NCBI GenBank assembly: GCA_019614645.1 | Contig: JABWDB010000009.1 | Span: forward strand, 9,219,501-9,283,500 | Source of the DNA: Stratiolaelaps scimitus | Taxonomy: Eukaryota; Arthropoda; Arachnida; Mesostigmata; Laelapidae | Length of the DNA: 64,000 nt | Direction: 5' to 3' | Shown: one piece after another, positions 11,125 through 21,831 of the stretch | Position numbering within the stretch: the first letter of the stretch is position 1 | Layout: the number at the start of each line of letters is the position of its first letter | Notes under the pieces: generated by a model | What the model saw: only the letters and a program-made list of their open reading frames with translations | What the model was told of the DNA's origin: nothing | Databases searched by the model: none | Translations under genes and position numbers: made by a program

Positions 11125-13464
11125 CTGATGCTGCCCTACGTTGTATGCCTGCTTGTATCTGTGTCGGGGCGTGTATGTGTGTCTCTACATATATATTTGC
11201 CTCATCCAGGGTAACAACAACAGCAGCAGCAGCTACGAGCACTGGCGCACTTCCGTCGACTTTCATACTACAATGCGTCGCACTGCATGATGCTGGATGG
11301 CTGGTGGTAGACAGTGCTATAATATCTGCAGCGGCGTGTCGGTGGTGGCGTGATGTACGCGCCGTGCAATTTACTTTGCCGCCGCGGCCGCCATGAGCGA
11401 GCGAACCATCCACTCAACCCCTGCCCCCTCAACCCCCGAGTGAACCCCACCGTAAGATCTCGAACGCCATCACCCCACGGTCCCGCCCTAGCGACTCGTG
11501 TACTCACCAGGGGCTTCGAAGAGTTGGGGATTGCTGGGGGCTAGAGTCAGCCTGGGCTGCTGCTGCTGCTGCCACATTGCATGCTGCACGACATGGCATG
11601 GAACGGAACGATGAGCTATGCAACGTGAACACTCGGGAGAGAAAGCTCGACCCCTGTTTCCTCGCTACGCGTCATCGGTTGCGCCCTGAACTCCCGACAC
11701 TCGACTACGCCAGCGTATGTATATCCTGTAGTACCGTATCTAACACCCCGATCCCGACCGAGCCAACGGCAACTCATCGGCAAGCTATCGAGATGGGCTA
11801 AGATGGGATGGCTTGATCGCGCGACGGAAGATCTGATCGCCCCGACCTGCGTCTCGGCGCCACCAAGAAGATGATGACGGCAGGGGAAAAACGAGACAGC
11901 GAGAGAGAGCGAGAGTTAGCAGCGGTCCTTTTTCGACCTCTTCAACTCAGGATCGAACGTATTGACCAAGGCATAGGTGGATAGGGGAAGGAACGATTTG
12001 AAATTGCTAGTCCACCATCACATCTGGGGCAACGCAAAAATTTGTTGAACTAAAATTTATTAGAGCCACTTCGGTAGGTATGCTGACAGGCCTGTCGATC
12101 CCGTTGACCGTTGTGGGCGTCATGAATGACTTACGCATCATACTGTACACGATACATTTATAAACACTTCAAAGCGCCTTGTCAGATGACTTCGATGGCA
12201 ATGATCAGACGAAAAATGTCGCTAGTGTTATTATTTTTCTATTATCAGTACAAAGCTGGTATTCGTACGTTCACAATCATTCACACAGTTAATGACATAT
12301 TGTAGCTTTGGAGGAAGGCTACACCGTTTCCTAACGAACGCACGGCCAACGGTGAACAAGTAACTGTTAGAATCTCGGCATGAAAATGACTCAAGATCCT
12401 TTGGCATTTAGTCCGCTCCATTAAGAGGTCCCCCCTATGAGGGAGTAAGTCAATGAGTGTCATTCATTACGCAACAATCGAAGAGACCGCCGTCCACAGC
12501 AACCGTTGAGGTACGGGATGTTCCGGTGACCTTGTGCGCTGCACACGCTGCTTCGGATAATACAGCACAGTGATACTCGACTTTTTAATGTTCGCACCCC
12601 TCCCAGAGCGTGACCACATCAATAGTTATACCACTTTGTGTATACGTAGCATTTAGATATGTGTGAATTAGTATTTACATTTTTAATACGAAATATGCTG
12701 TATTCATTCTGTTCTATTGTTAAGTTTGAAATAAAGAAATTAAACATGTGACTTTGTTTCAAATACACTATTTACTAGTATATAATACATCGTTACTTAT
12801 TCAGGCACCATAGCACCTTCTAGTTGTCTTCGTAAATGACCCGTTAGGTGTTAATGCGCCAATTTTGAATCTGGTACCCAACGAATGTGGCTGTTTAATA
12901 CAGATATATTACCTGCAACTCTCCGTTCTCGAATCCGTCTACTCACCTAATCTCTCAGTCTCACAATGAGCATCATCATCTAACGTAACATCGTCAATAT
13001 TTCTATTCAATGACTCTGGTGAAGTGGATGAAACTTAAGTGACATTATTTTTTGTGTTCTATTGTTCGCTTCGAGCGCTGCCGCCTTTAGCTAGTTAGAC
13101 ACCCACCAACTGATGTCAGGCTGAAAACAGATGGCGGAATCGGGCCACCGAATGGATCACCAACGCAATAGTCGTTCATTGAAGCACCATATAACAACTG
13201 CAGCAAATATATAGGCTAAATTCTTACTGGATGATAATGGTAATAATAAAAATTATGAGTACAATTCTGCAGGACAAATCGGGACGGCCCAGTCCCAGAT
13301 TATTTATTAGGTTGGCCTTCTAACACACCGAGCAAAACGACAGAGCACGTTCGCCATATATATATATATATATATATATATTCTCTCCGTCGCATTGTAG
13401 GCAAATAGAAGGCATACTAGAGGAATACTTGATTTTTGCTCTCATGGTTCCGCAGTTACCGTCG

Positions 13465-13498
<34 letters not shown>

Positions 13499-16400
13499 GA
13501 GGTTACTGAAAACGAGAATAGAATGCCATATTTATAATAATAGCGCTCACGATTATGGTGGACTGCCGCCTAAAACGCAGACGGGATCTATGTACGCTTG
13601 ACGTCGCGTGGCTAGTTATGAAAAATCTAAGCCAGATACCTAACGACACAGACAAAACGGTGTAATTTCCCAGTAAATTCAGGTAATAAAATATATAATG
13701 AGTGTTAGCAAAACGGTGAATCATTAGCACGGGCTAGTGCATTATGTACAGGAAAGGTCGCCGCGATTCAAAGGCAGTCCGAGATCTGACGACAAGAGCC
13801 GCAGCTGAGGAGGACTGAAGCAGTTATAACTGTCCGTCGGGTCTAAACTAATACATCACATTATTATACTAATAATAATTGTACCTTGTAGGACCTTCTT
13901 TATATGCATATATATATGTACATAGACATTAGGACAGGATCTTGATTGGTCCTAATGACCAGGATGCAGGAAGACGGGAGCTTATATCAATGTTACGTTA
14001 GACAGGCTAAATGTATCGATATAAGTTGTTTTTCTATATAAACTATCTCATCTATTATGATATAATATTGACCATACAATCTACATGTATAGTTATGTCC
14101 CATGGCCTATCCATGGTCTCCGATGGAGTGTCGTGTGTGCGTGTGTGTGTGCGCGTGAACATGGCTGTACGAAGATATAAATAGCACGGTGTCACGCGAG
14201 AAGGGCGTCACACTGGCGTCCTGTGTTTTTTGTCGCCGTGGTGTTGGTGACGCTGTGTAGTTGTTGCTGCTGCTACTGCTGCCGCCGCCGGTGACGCTGT
14301 TTGTTGATAATTTATGGACAATGTGAAGACTTCACGGCTCTTGCCGGAGTCCCCAGCGAGCTGAGAGGGCTCAGCACGGCCAGTGAAACAGGCTGCGGGT
14401 TCATTTGGCCACAGGATGCATATCGCCGCAAAGCGACAGCAACAAACATCCAGCTCCGCCTGCCCTGGCCCTTCGGCGGCAGGGGCGTGTACAGCATTAT
14501 TGCGAACTGTTATCAACTAGCGGCATTATATCATACTCCCTTTTCAACCCTATGTGCACCCGGGTAGGCACGCCATTTCGTTAAGGTGTTTTGATACAGT
14601 GTATATATATATATATATATATATATAAGCGCAAGCTATTCAGCACTTCCGGAAGTCTAAAAGGGATGCTTTAATGACTCTTTTACCAGGACCTACATAT
14701 AATGATCCTGCTGTAGGTGTAGTGATAATAGGGCTATTTGCGGATGGTTGAGCTTATTCAGTTTCGTCGTTCTATTGTTGTTCTGGTAGAGATGTTGAAA
14801 TGTCGAAAGATAAGCGGACATCAGATCAGACAAGCTACAGTGAACTGATTAATTATGTTAATTCTCATAGGCGATCTCAGTCAATTTACAGTGTTCGCCC
14901 GAAATATATGGTTGTTAGCATATATATAACGTACGTAAATACGTATTAATAGCTAATTTGGATTTGCAAGCGAATATCCCCCAATAAATCGGTCCGTCGT
15001 TGCACAGCGTGTGCAGTTGCGTACAGCGCGTTTATAGCATCTCGACTTGGATCACATCTCTGCCCACGCTGCTACTAAATAAACATCCTAGCTAGCCACT
15101 TCCTAGAGACCAAAACGTGCTACACGTGGTTTTCTAGTGCAAAATGGACATAGATGTCGCAGTCGGCAAAGACGTGAAGAGAGAAATTCGTCCTCTATAA
15201 TAGGTACGGTATGTATTGAAACAAAATACTCTCATCATTTGCGAATCGTCTCTTTGGACCTTGTATCGACCCCCATGGTGGTCTTGCTGATGTGAGCTTT
15301 CAACAGGCAACCGCAGCCGGGAGCCTACGTTGAACCCTGAATAGGCTCCTCACTATTGTCCGTACTTACGGCTGGGCTGGCATTATTTTCTCTCTATGGT
15401 TTTGTTGCATTTCGGCTTCACTATCAGTGCGTTCGTATTCCGCACAATTGGTTAGGTTAGGCAGAGAGTCAGTGTGTGTGTGAATGGGTAAGAAATTAGT
15501 AACAAATCGTCCCTTTTGCCACACAACTGAAATTGTGGAACAATGAAGCTTCTCGTATAACACGAGGCCACCATCGAACGAGCGTGTGGAAGACTAATAT
15601 GATAATGAGATAAAGGTCAACTAATTGGGATGAGCAGCCTAACTGGCTTGTATCGTAATAATCGAATAATTAGTCGAGGCCAGCAAGCAAAAACAAGAGG
15701 CTAACAAGAGGCCATCGTCGTCAAAGGTCGTCCCGCGAGTGCTGCCACACCAAGGCAGCACTCACGTTGAAAAGTCTTGACGTTTTCTTTATCCAGAATA
15801 GATAGTTTGCTAGTTACCAGTTGCTGCTCTGCCAATCAAGAATAGGCATGGTGTCCGTTTTCTCAATTCGGCCCTTACTATATATAATTAAAAAAAAAAT
15901 ATTTATATATATATATATAAATAGACCGTCGCGGCAAGTCGGGCGCGAGCGCACTCGCGCCGTCAACGTTGGACGGTGGCTACGTCTCTGGCTGTATAAG
16001 GCCGGAGGTCGCAGGTTCGAGTCCCGCTGCGTGATGAGGACATACAAGAGAACTTAAGCATTATAAAAATTGCAGTTCCTTTAATAAACCAATAATCGTT
16101 TAGCTTACCTTGCCGTCGATGAATGCAATGAACAACCCTGAATGGGTTACTCTGTCCATACCGTTCTAAATATAGCATAGTAAGTATTTCCATAGCGAAT
16201 GATAGGTTTGGGGCACAAGACAGCCCCAACCTGAATTGCAAACACTCGATGGACACTGGTTGCATTCGAAACTCAAATTTTAATGGGGGAAATCTGGGTT
16301 ACGGCCTAACCTTAGCCACGGCAGATGTTTGGCTGGCAACGATTCTCGCTGAAGTGGAGTTTCCTTCGAAAATCGAATACGCTTTTTGTAGCGAGGGCTA

Positions 16401-17786
16401 TACGGGAGTCCTTCGCGGCTTGAGGAGTTGCTTTTCTGTTCAACTTCTCAGATCCACCCGATGTTTCTGTCAATATATGGCTATTTTTAGATGCGTCTTA
16501 GGATTACGTTCAGCGCAGTGACTACTTACCGCTCAACGAAGCATGCATGAAATATTTGCTTGTTGTTGACAGGAGCATTATTTGAGAACGCTATTAAAGA
16601 GTGGGTCTGAACATATACCTATTTACGCCTTTACGTTGCCTGCAGACAGCGAGCAAACACGCACCCAATTACATATGGTATTCTGCTCGACCTGAGAAGA
16701 GAAATTCACCATGGATTACAATTTAGCGGTTTGTCCGCATCTCGAATCGTCTCGAATTATTTTTATAGCATTTTCTAATTATAGAATCTCCAGACTTACG
16801 TGGAGGCCTGCTGCTCCTCTATGATATTTCCACCCAGACGAAGCAGTGTAGCAGTCCTCTGAAGTTGACCCCGCGCCGGTCGCGGCTTGCGCGACTCTTA
16901 CCTTCGAGGTTAGCCCGTCCATCCACAGGCTTGATTCAGTTTGATTTCAAATCGGGGCGATCTTCGTCAATTGGCAACATCACCCAATGATTGTTATCGA
17001 GCGAGATAGAGAGGAATAGATCCGTCCAAGTACCAAGAGCGAAGGAGAGGAATCATCGATTTCTCACCGATGATTTACGACAATGAATGACGTATAAATA
17101 GATAGATTCTGATACGCCACCGTCGCGACACGAAGACCACAGCTGACTAAGTGGGTCCTCATGGGATGCAGCGATTTATAGCTTCACAAGCTAGCGCCAG
17201 ACGCGTGTCACCGCTTGTGATATATTGGATAACTGATTTCAGCGTGATGCGCGAGGTCAGAGGAGCTCCGACGGAGGTGGCTCAACAGATGAATGAGGCC
17301 TTCTATTACTAAGTGCGCGACATCCTGATTTAGGGGCATCGTTATAACGATCAAAAGCCGATACCTCGATAAAACGCCAACGAGGAAGATATCTTCAAAC
17401 GCGGACACTATCGCGCTAGCGTATGCGTGGCCATCAGCTGACTAGATGAAGATATCGTTATAATGCTTATTATCGTATAAGTAAGTGCCCCCCACCTTCG
17501 ATTTGATATCTATTACAAAGCTTGTTTCAAGATCCGTAGCAACTACTAGTACACATACGAATGTATTAATTTTCCGAAATGCCGAAATGCCCTGATAATA
17601 ATAACAATAATAATATCAGAATACGGCGAACACCACTGAAAGGAAGCCAAAACAAAGGCCAAAAGAGATTGAAGCACTTCGCGTAAAGCGTTCCTGTCTC
17701 ATTTACCATCTTTCCGGCTGACAATATCTCGTTGTGGCTTTTTGCTTGAACGAATAAGTGCCTGATGATGACCAGGCGGGATTTTC
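11040..17786 (-). CDS. 3' part of a larger multi-exon gene (gene B)
   Basis: A chain of minus-strand exons reads in phase to TAG at 11042-11040: 17786-17707, 17324-17212, 16929-16902, 16858-16800, 16691-16635, 16230-16109, 15526-15370, 14733-14687, 13015-12947, 11583-11508, 11316-11269 and 11124-11040. Most junctions have consensus GTAAG or GTGAG donors, and all agree in phase. The N-terminal part looks helical and globular (LVIEGLIHLLSHLRR, EILTMLYLERYGQSNPF). The C-terminal part is low-complexity and acidic or Ser/Ala rich (NIDDVTLDDDAHCETE, AAAAAAQADSSPQQSP). No signal peptide was seen, so it is probably an intracellular regulatory protein. The family is unrecognised and the 5' end is not located. 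The 28-nt exon, the 43-nt intron beside it and the GTAAAT and GTAAAG donors are the weakest parts. Confidence 0.5.
11269..11316 (-). CDS. Gene B small exon
   Basis: 48 nt reading TVYHQPSSIMQCDAL. Acceptor tgcagatattatag, donor GTATGAAAG. In phase on both sides. Confidence 0.4.
11508..11583 (-). CDS. Gene B exon, Ala/Ser/Pro rich
   Basis: 76 nt reading CNVAAAAAAQADSSPQQSPT, encoded by a GCA run, before donor CCTG|GTGAGTACA. The acceptor is ccatgccatgtcgtgcag. Confidence 0.45.
12947..13015 (-). CDS. Gene B exon, acidic
   Basis: 69 nt between acceptor gtttcatccacttcaccag and donor TTAG|GTGAGTAG. It reads SLNRNIDDVTLDDDAHCETE and is strongly acidic; the other frames are closed or short. Confidence 0.5.
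13355..13497. repeat. Two (TA)n arrays
   Basis: Arrays at about 13355-13381 and 13466-13497 in an intron of gene B. Confidence 0.9.
14602..14627. repeat. (TA)n array
   Basis: Short TA array in the intron before the 14733 exon of gene B is completed. Confidence 0.85.
14687..14733 (-). CDS. Gene B small exon
   Basis: 47 nt reading PIITTPTAGSLYVGP before donor CCTG|GTAAAAGAG. It restores phase between the exons at 15370 and 13015 (1-nt start, 1-nt end). Confidence 0.4.
15370..15526 (-). CDS. Gene B exon (best supported)
   Basis: 157 nt with strong sites on both sides (cattgttccacaatttcag and GTAAGTACG). It reads VWQKGRFVTNFLPIHTHTDS and then the acidic ERTDSEAEMQQ. Only one frame is open across the whole segment. 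Confidence 0.55.
15737..15763. repeat. Perfect 10-bp inverted repeat
   Basis: gagtgctgcc and ggcagcactc flank a seven-base loop, in the gene B intron between the SINE and exon 15526. Confidence 0.7.
15961..16112 (+). mobile_element. tRNA-derived SINE, copy 1
   Basis: The head has an A-box-like tggctacgtctctgg, a pairing stem (ctggc/gccgg) and a perfect B box ggttcgagtcc. It is followed by the family body (ccgctgcgtgatgagga) and tail (ttaagcatta...gcagttcctttaataaaccaataa). The tail includes a polyadenylation-like AATAAA and, in antisense, a GTAAGCT 5' splice site. Confidence 0.7.
16109..16230 (-). CDS. Gene B exon next to the SINE
   Basis: 122 nt, 40 codons in the frame that matches both neighbours. 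Acceptor gagtgtttgcaattcag, donor CAAG|GTAAGCTA. It contains FAMEILTMLYLERYGQSNPF. The donor lies inside the antisense of the SINE tail that ends here, so the insertion either brought the splice site or landed exactly on it. Confidence 0.4.
16530..16606 (-). CDS. Alternative exon-like segment in gene B
   Basis: 77 nt between acceptor ggtatatgttcag and a strong donor GTAAGTAGT. It contains SLIAFSNNAPVNNKQIFHAC. It joins in phase to the exon at 16230 but not to the exon at 16691, so it may be an alternative exon or a chance match. Confidence 0.3.
16635..16691 (-). CDS. Gene B exon
   Basis: 57 nt with a very good acceptor (gaatttctcttctcag). It reads SSRIPYVIGCVFARCLQA; the donor GTAAAG is moderate. 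Phase 1-nt start and 2-nt end match both neighbours. Confidence 0.4.
16800..16858 (-). CDS. Gene B exon
   Basis: 59 nt reading RTATLLRLGGNIIEEQQAS with acceptor gtcaacttcag and donor GTAAGTCTG. The only other open frame is short. Confidence 0.45.
16902..16929 (-). CDS. Gene B micro-exon (tentative)
   Basis: 28 nt reading LWMDGLTSK with a strong donor (GAAG|GTAAGAG) but a weak, purine-rich acceptor. It fits in phase on both sides. The intron to the next exon would be only 43 nt. Confidence 0.25.
17212..17324 (-). CDS. Gene B exon
   Basis: 113 nt, 37 codons plus two bases. Acceptor cgatgcccctaaatcag, donor GTGACACG. It contains DVAHLVIEGLIHLLSHLRRS and ends SYPIYHK. Confidence 0.4.
17707..17786 (-). 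CDS. Gene B, most upstream exon found
   Basis: 80 nt between acceptor tcagtattttatcaacag and donor GTAAATGAG. It reads KSRLVIIRHLFVQAKSHNEI in phase with the next exon. All three frames happen to be open here, so the frame is fixed only by the downstream phase. Confidence 0.3.
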
Positions 17787-18120
17787 CTGTTGATAAAATA
17801 CTGATGAATTGCCACTTAGAGGAAAACGCGACCAGCAGAGCACTTTGTATTTCCTTGACATGAGCATGAGAACATGTGTCGAGATATGTATATACCCGTC
17901 TGTTTATACAGGGTACAGGATATATTGGGTTGGAACCCTCTCGTTCCGCAGCTACGAGGTGTATTAAGTACAACTGTAGTGATATGAATATATATAGGGA
18001 GAGGGAGGTATATTCATTCCAATTTCGAGCTTCTTTTTCAACTAAACCTTTATTCATATATTTAATAGTTTATTTTTTTTAACAGAATAATTAGCCAATT
18101 GTTTACATCGTTTAGCGACG

Positions 18121-18153
18121 AAGGCGGAAAATAGTGACGCTGTTTTCCGCCTT
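18121..18153. repeat. Perfect 11-bp inverted repeat
   Basis: aaggcggaaaa and ttttccgcctt flank an 11-base loop, shortly upstream of an (AC)n(AT)n array. Confidence 0.7.
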
Positions 18154-18184
18154 TTGACGACTACCCCATGAAACAAATAAAAGC

Positions 18185-18185
18185 G

Positions 18186-18230
<45 letters not shown>
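18185..18230. repeat. (CA)n-(TA)n compound microsatellite
   Basis: A cacaca run passes directly into a tatata run. Confidence 0.9.
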
Positions 18231-19439
18231 GTCTTAATTAACGGGTGTTTTTAAAAGGGATCCAGGTCTAATGAAAGTCCACAGCGGAGGCTCTTGAGAT
18301 TGACTATCCTCCGCTGAATACTATCCATGCCAGCCATGTTAAAATTTCAATCGTTGTGCACGGGTGACGGCCACTAATCCAAAAAATCAACTCTTCCGTG
18401 TATTCTACTTCTCGTCACTTGTGGCCTTTGACCAACGTAGTGGTATACACAACGGTCCTGCCCGCGGGCAACGCAAATTTTTGTGAGCCTACATATTTTC
18501 TGATTATTCGAGTCGCTAGCCTCTAATACATTGGAGGCTAGCGTCTTTCGATCATATCATCTCCCCGCTCTCGAGGAGACCCATTCGTACTATCCGTCAA
18601 TCCGTAGACACCAATTCTCCAGCTAGATTCTTCAGCAAGTATCGCCAACACCCTCGTTCTGTTCAAAGACAACGTCTCGATTTGATCTGTTGAACGCTCA
18701 GCCGTTGCTTGATCTCGTTCGCCAGTCACATTCAGCAGTTCGGCTAGCCACTACGTGTTCTGTGTTGTCCTAACGAACTTGCTCCCTATGGGCTAATGTA
18801 TTTCGTCGGAAAAAGAAAAGGGCTCCAAATTCTTGCGGATATGTATCGCCTACTCATTTGAGTGACAGCGACATCGCACGTTTGAAATATGAGGGATCAT
18901 TTAACTCAATCGTCGTGTGTGTATAACGTCGAATACGGCATTCTTTCACGCTTGTATAAATCCTACGCGTGGTGGCTAATATCTCCCCTGGACTAATGAA
19001 ACAGATGGCGCAAACATAGAGCAGCTTTTTACGTTGAGGGACCGGATTCAGCTGTAAATGGCAGCGGCAGAGGGACAGACGGATGCCGTTGGGATTAATT
19101 AGCGCGGTCCGGTCAACGACGACGAGGCATTGTCGAGGTAGGTTCGAATAATACACGCATTTACACTAACTAACAGAATAACAGTCTAACAAAGCCATCC
19201 CTAGACTTGAGCATATTCAAAGGGAACATGTAATATATATGTGTGTGTGTGTGTGAGTGTGCGTTAGTGAGTGTCTTCTGTGTACAGCAGGTTGTTTTTG
19301 TACAGAACACTAACCACAGTGCATGCCTGGAGTGTATCCTGCACACACCAGCAGGTGCATCCCTCATTTCAATGATCTTCCTTTGTCTTCCCATCTACCG
19401 CGTCGTTCAATACTAAAGGTAATGCTATGAGTACGAAAC

Positions 19440-19469
19440 TGTCGCAAGGGCCATGTAGCATGATCTATA

Positions 19470-19501
<32 letters not shown>

Positions 19502-19592
19502 CCATGCCAGTACCATGCCATGCCATACCATGCCAGTACCATGGCAAATACCTTAGCTGTGAAGCCTGGTCTGCATGAGCATTCTCCATCAT

Positions 19593-19640
<48 letters not shown>
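19440..19640. repeat. AT arrays around a degenerate CCATGCC minisatellite
   Basis: Two TA arrays (about 19464-19500 and 19607-19639) bracket irregular copies of ccatgcc and ccagta at 19501-19545. Replication slippage is the likely origin. Confidence 0.8.
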
Positions 19641-19642
<2 letters not shown>

Positions 19643-20074
19643 CATAGAGGTTTCTCTTGCTCTTCTATTTGCTCTTGTTTTTGGGTTGATGCTATCGAAT
19701 TGTAAGACGAACGACACAGACTGACGTAAGATCTAAGAAAGTCGCAATATTACTACAATAAATGATCTACTACTCTGTAGAAACTAGCAGTAAACAGCTG
19801 CAGGGACTTGTGCAGTTTCTCAGTGAGCCTTGATATTTCGATAACTATTGTCAGTAATTAGATAGATTTCGAGTTGAGCCCGGCTGCCTGGTGGTGCACC
19901 TTCGTGTGCGCCTTGCAATCGAAGGAGGATCTGTTGGAAAACATGGGTTTCCCTGGTCGTATAGGGACGGCCGGAGGTGATTTTCTCGGCTGGTGAGTCG
20001 TGTGGGTGAGACAATCTGCCTGACAACTCCTGTGAGAGGTGCTGCTATCTAGTGTCCCCACTGTGTACTTAAGC

Positions 20075-20165
20075 AACAGTGGGTATCCAACTCGCACCAT
20101 GGTTACAACATTAAGCATTGTAAAGAGTACAGTTGCTTTAGTAAGCCAATAAACCTTACGAGTTT
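20075..20165 (+). mobile_element. SINE copy 4, tail only
   Basis: Contains ttaagcattgtaaagagtac and agttgctttagtaagccaat followed by aaaccttac, the family tail. The head is absent; a short inverted repeat (cccactgt/acagtggg) lies just upstream. Confidence 0.5.
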
Positions 20166-20394
20166 GCGCCGAAGCAAAATCCCGGCTCAGTATACTTTTG
20201 GTGTCCGCTTTTGGTGTCCACGGGACTAAACTGGTTCCAAAGACAACGGCCGAAGAATCAATGAGTTTTAAGTCGACTATCCACTTCTATGTCCTTCTAA
20301 TAGCCACCTAATAACGGACAGTACGGAGCAAATTCACTGTCACTGACCAGTTTATCACTTTGAAGAGTACACCCCCATCGTGGGACGATGCTTT

Positions 20395-20889
20395 TTAGCT
20401 GCTCCGCAACACGTATGTCGTTGTCTTCCATCGAGGCTTGAACCCGCTCCGCTCATAATTCCTAAACATATCATACGATAGCACGTGAACGTTTATCAGT
20501 GCGTGGTTACGAGTCAGTTTATCCCTTTGTGCGACATAGTCGGCCAGCTCAATTATCTGATCTACCGAAGAGTTACGACACGTAACGCTGCGCGCACGTG
20601 CGCTGCATGGTAGCTGCGACGAATTCGGAGCCGTGCGTCGTATCAGCTCGAGGCGCGGCCAGGTGAGGTGAGGTGAGGCCAGGTGAGCTACGCTCAAGCC
20701 AAGCTTCAATTTGCGACGCGTGTCGGTCGGCGTCTCCAGTTGATATGGATTAACAAGGGAGCCATCAAGGGAGACAGGTGGATCGTACCGACCTACACAG
20801 TGGTTGCTGTCAGCCAGTGAGAGAGGCTGGGGCGGGCTTGGCGGCTCGAGTGCGTTTTGCCAGGCATGGCGAAGTGTAGGTGAGCACAT
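20395..20889 (-). other. Open frame of 164 codons, possible retroelement remnant
   Basis: The C-terminal half (SVDQIIELADYVAQRDKL, SYDMFRNYERSGFKPRWK) looks protein-like. A motif of the type IxELADYV recalls the C-terminal part of gag in LTR retrotransposons, but this rests on one short motif. No protease, reverse transcriptase or terminal repeat is seen. A GGTGA tandem run interrupts the middle. Confidence 0.25.
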
Positions 20890-21282
20890 AACTTGCTAAA
20901 TGGAAGCTCGGCTCGAACAATATTCTTGTGGGGAATGTGCGCTGGCGTGCCTCTAAACAATAATAAAATCTAATTTTAATCGGTCACACAGGTGTCTTTA
21001 CAGCCGCAGAGAACCAGGATCAGAGACCAGAGTTAATTAAATCACGGCGGTAGTGGCTACATCGGTTAGCTAGCTACGCCAGGACATCTCTCTACCTAAA
21101 TCGCGATACATGGGGTGTACTCGTTCCTGAACGAGACCACGGGATGCGTGTACGACCATTAAGGCAATGCAACGTCGACTTCAAAAGGACTCAATGACGT
21201 TCAGGATCTGTCAGGATCCATCAGGGCCGCCACTGCGGTAACAGCCATAGTCGATGGGTGGCCTTCCCATCATCATTTTTAT

Positions 21283-21284
21283 TG

Positions 21285-21374
<90 letters not shown>
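21283..21374. repeat. (TA)n microsatellite, about 90 bp
   Basis: The longest simple repeat in the window, an uninterrupted TA array followed by a short GA tract. Confidence 0.95.
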
Positions 21375-21378
<4 letters not shown>

Positions 21379-21379
21379 G

Positions 21380-21543
21380 GAGAGAGAGAGAAGCAGTGTA
21401 AAGTATATGTGAGCCAACAGGATAAACAAGGATACAGGATTTTTTCCGATGTCTATTTGTGCTCTCAAACGACTTTGATAACGACAGAAATATTGCCCAG
21501 AAGCATCCATCGTCATCTCTCTATACAAATCATCTGTATGCAT
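21380..21543 (-). CDS. Ig-like C-terminal exon candidate with hydrophobic tail
   Basis: The frame reads [18 protein letters not shown], close to the F-strand signature of Ig domains (SG.Y.C), then a hydrophobic stretch [18 protein letters not shown] that could be a membrane anchor. It then runs into a (TA)n array. Its phase does not match the donor at 21596, so the join to the exon above is unresolved. Confidence 0.35.
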
Positions 21544-21595
21544 CGATGCTGGAGAGTACGATGCTTTATTAAACTTCTATTGGATGTTCTCTTAC

Positions 21596-21831
21596 AGACA
21601 TAACGGTTTTCTTGTCGATGAATAAGGAAAAGATTTCGGCCCAAGTGTATTTTGGTTCTCCGAATGTCCTATTATTAATGTACACATCCCATTTGTAGGG
21701 TATCAATTCTGTTTCAACGCCTGCTTCGTAGTCACACTTCCTCGGTATGAAGTAGTCGTAATCAGGGATGATTTGGTAACGTGAATATGAATTTAACTTC
21801 GCTCCGCGGGAGTCACAGGCCGACCTATCCA
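21596..21831 (-). CDS. Exon, probably of a secreted or membrane protein
   Basis: 236 nt between a good acceptor (gcgatagaccttcacag) and a strong donor (TCT|GTAAGAG). The frame is rich in Tyr, Asp and Lys: [34 protein letters not shown]. It has two cysteines and an N-glycosylation motif (NNRT). The opposite strand is closed after about 30 codons. Family not recognised. Confidence 0.45.

Larger units (their letters stand above)
17787..20074. other. Probable intron or intergenic sequence
   Basis: Simple repeats and short inverted repeats (gctagcctc/gaggctagc at 18518) only. Further 5' exons of gene B are expected here or beyond but were not found. Confidence 0.4.

Noticed and set aside
13295..13335. 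tattaggttggcc resembling a mariner terminal repeat
   Set aside because: No partner repeat or transposase remnant was found; a short match of this kind is expected by chance.
17566..18057. 163-codon minus-strand frame
   Set aside because: Only the piece 17707-17786 is supported by splice sites and phase; the rest includes a Leu run from a TAA repeat.
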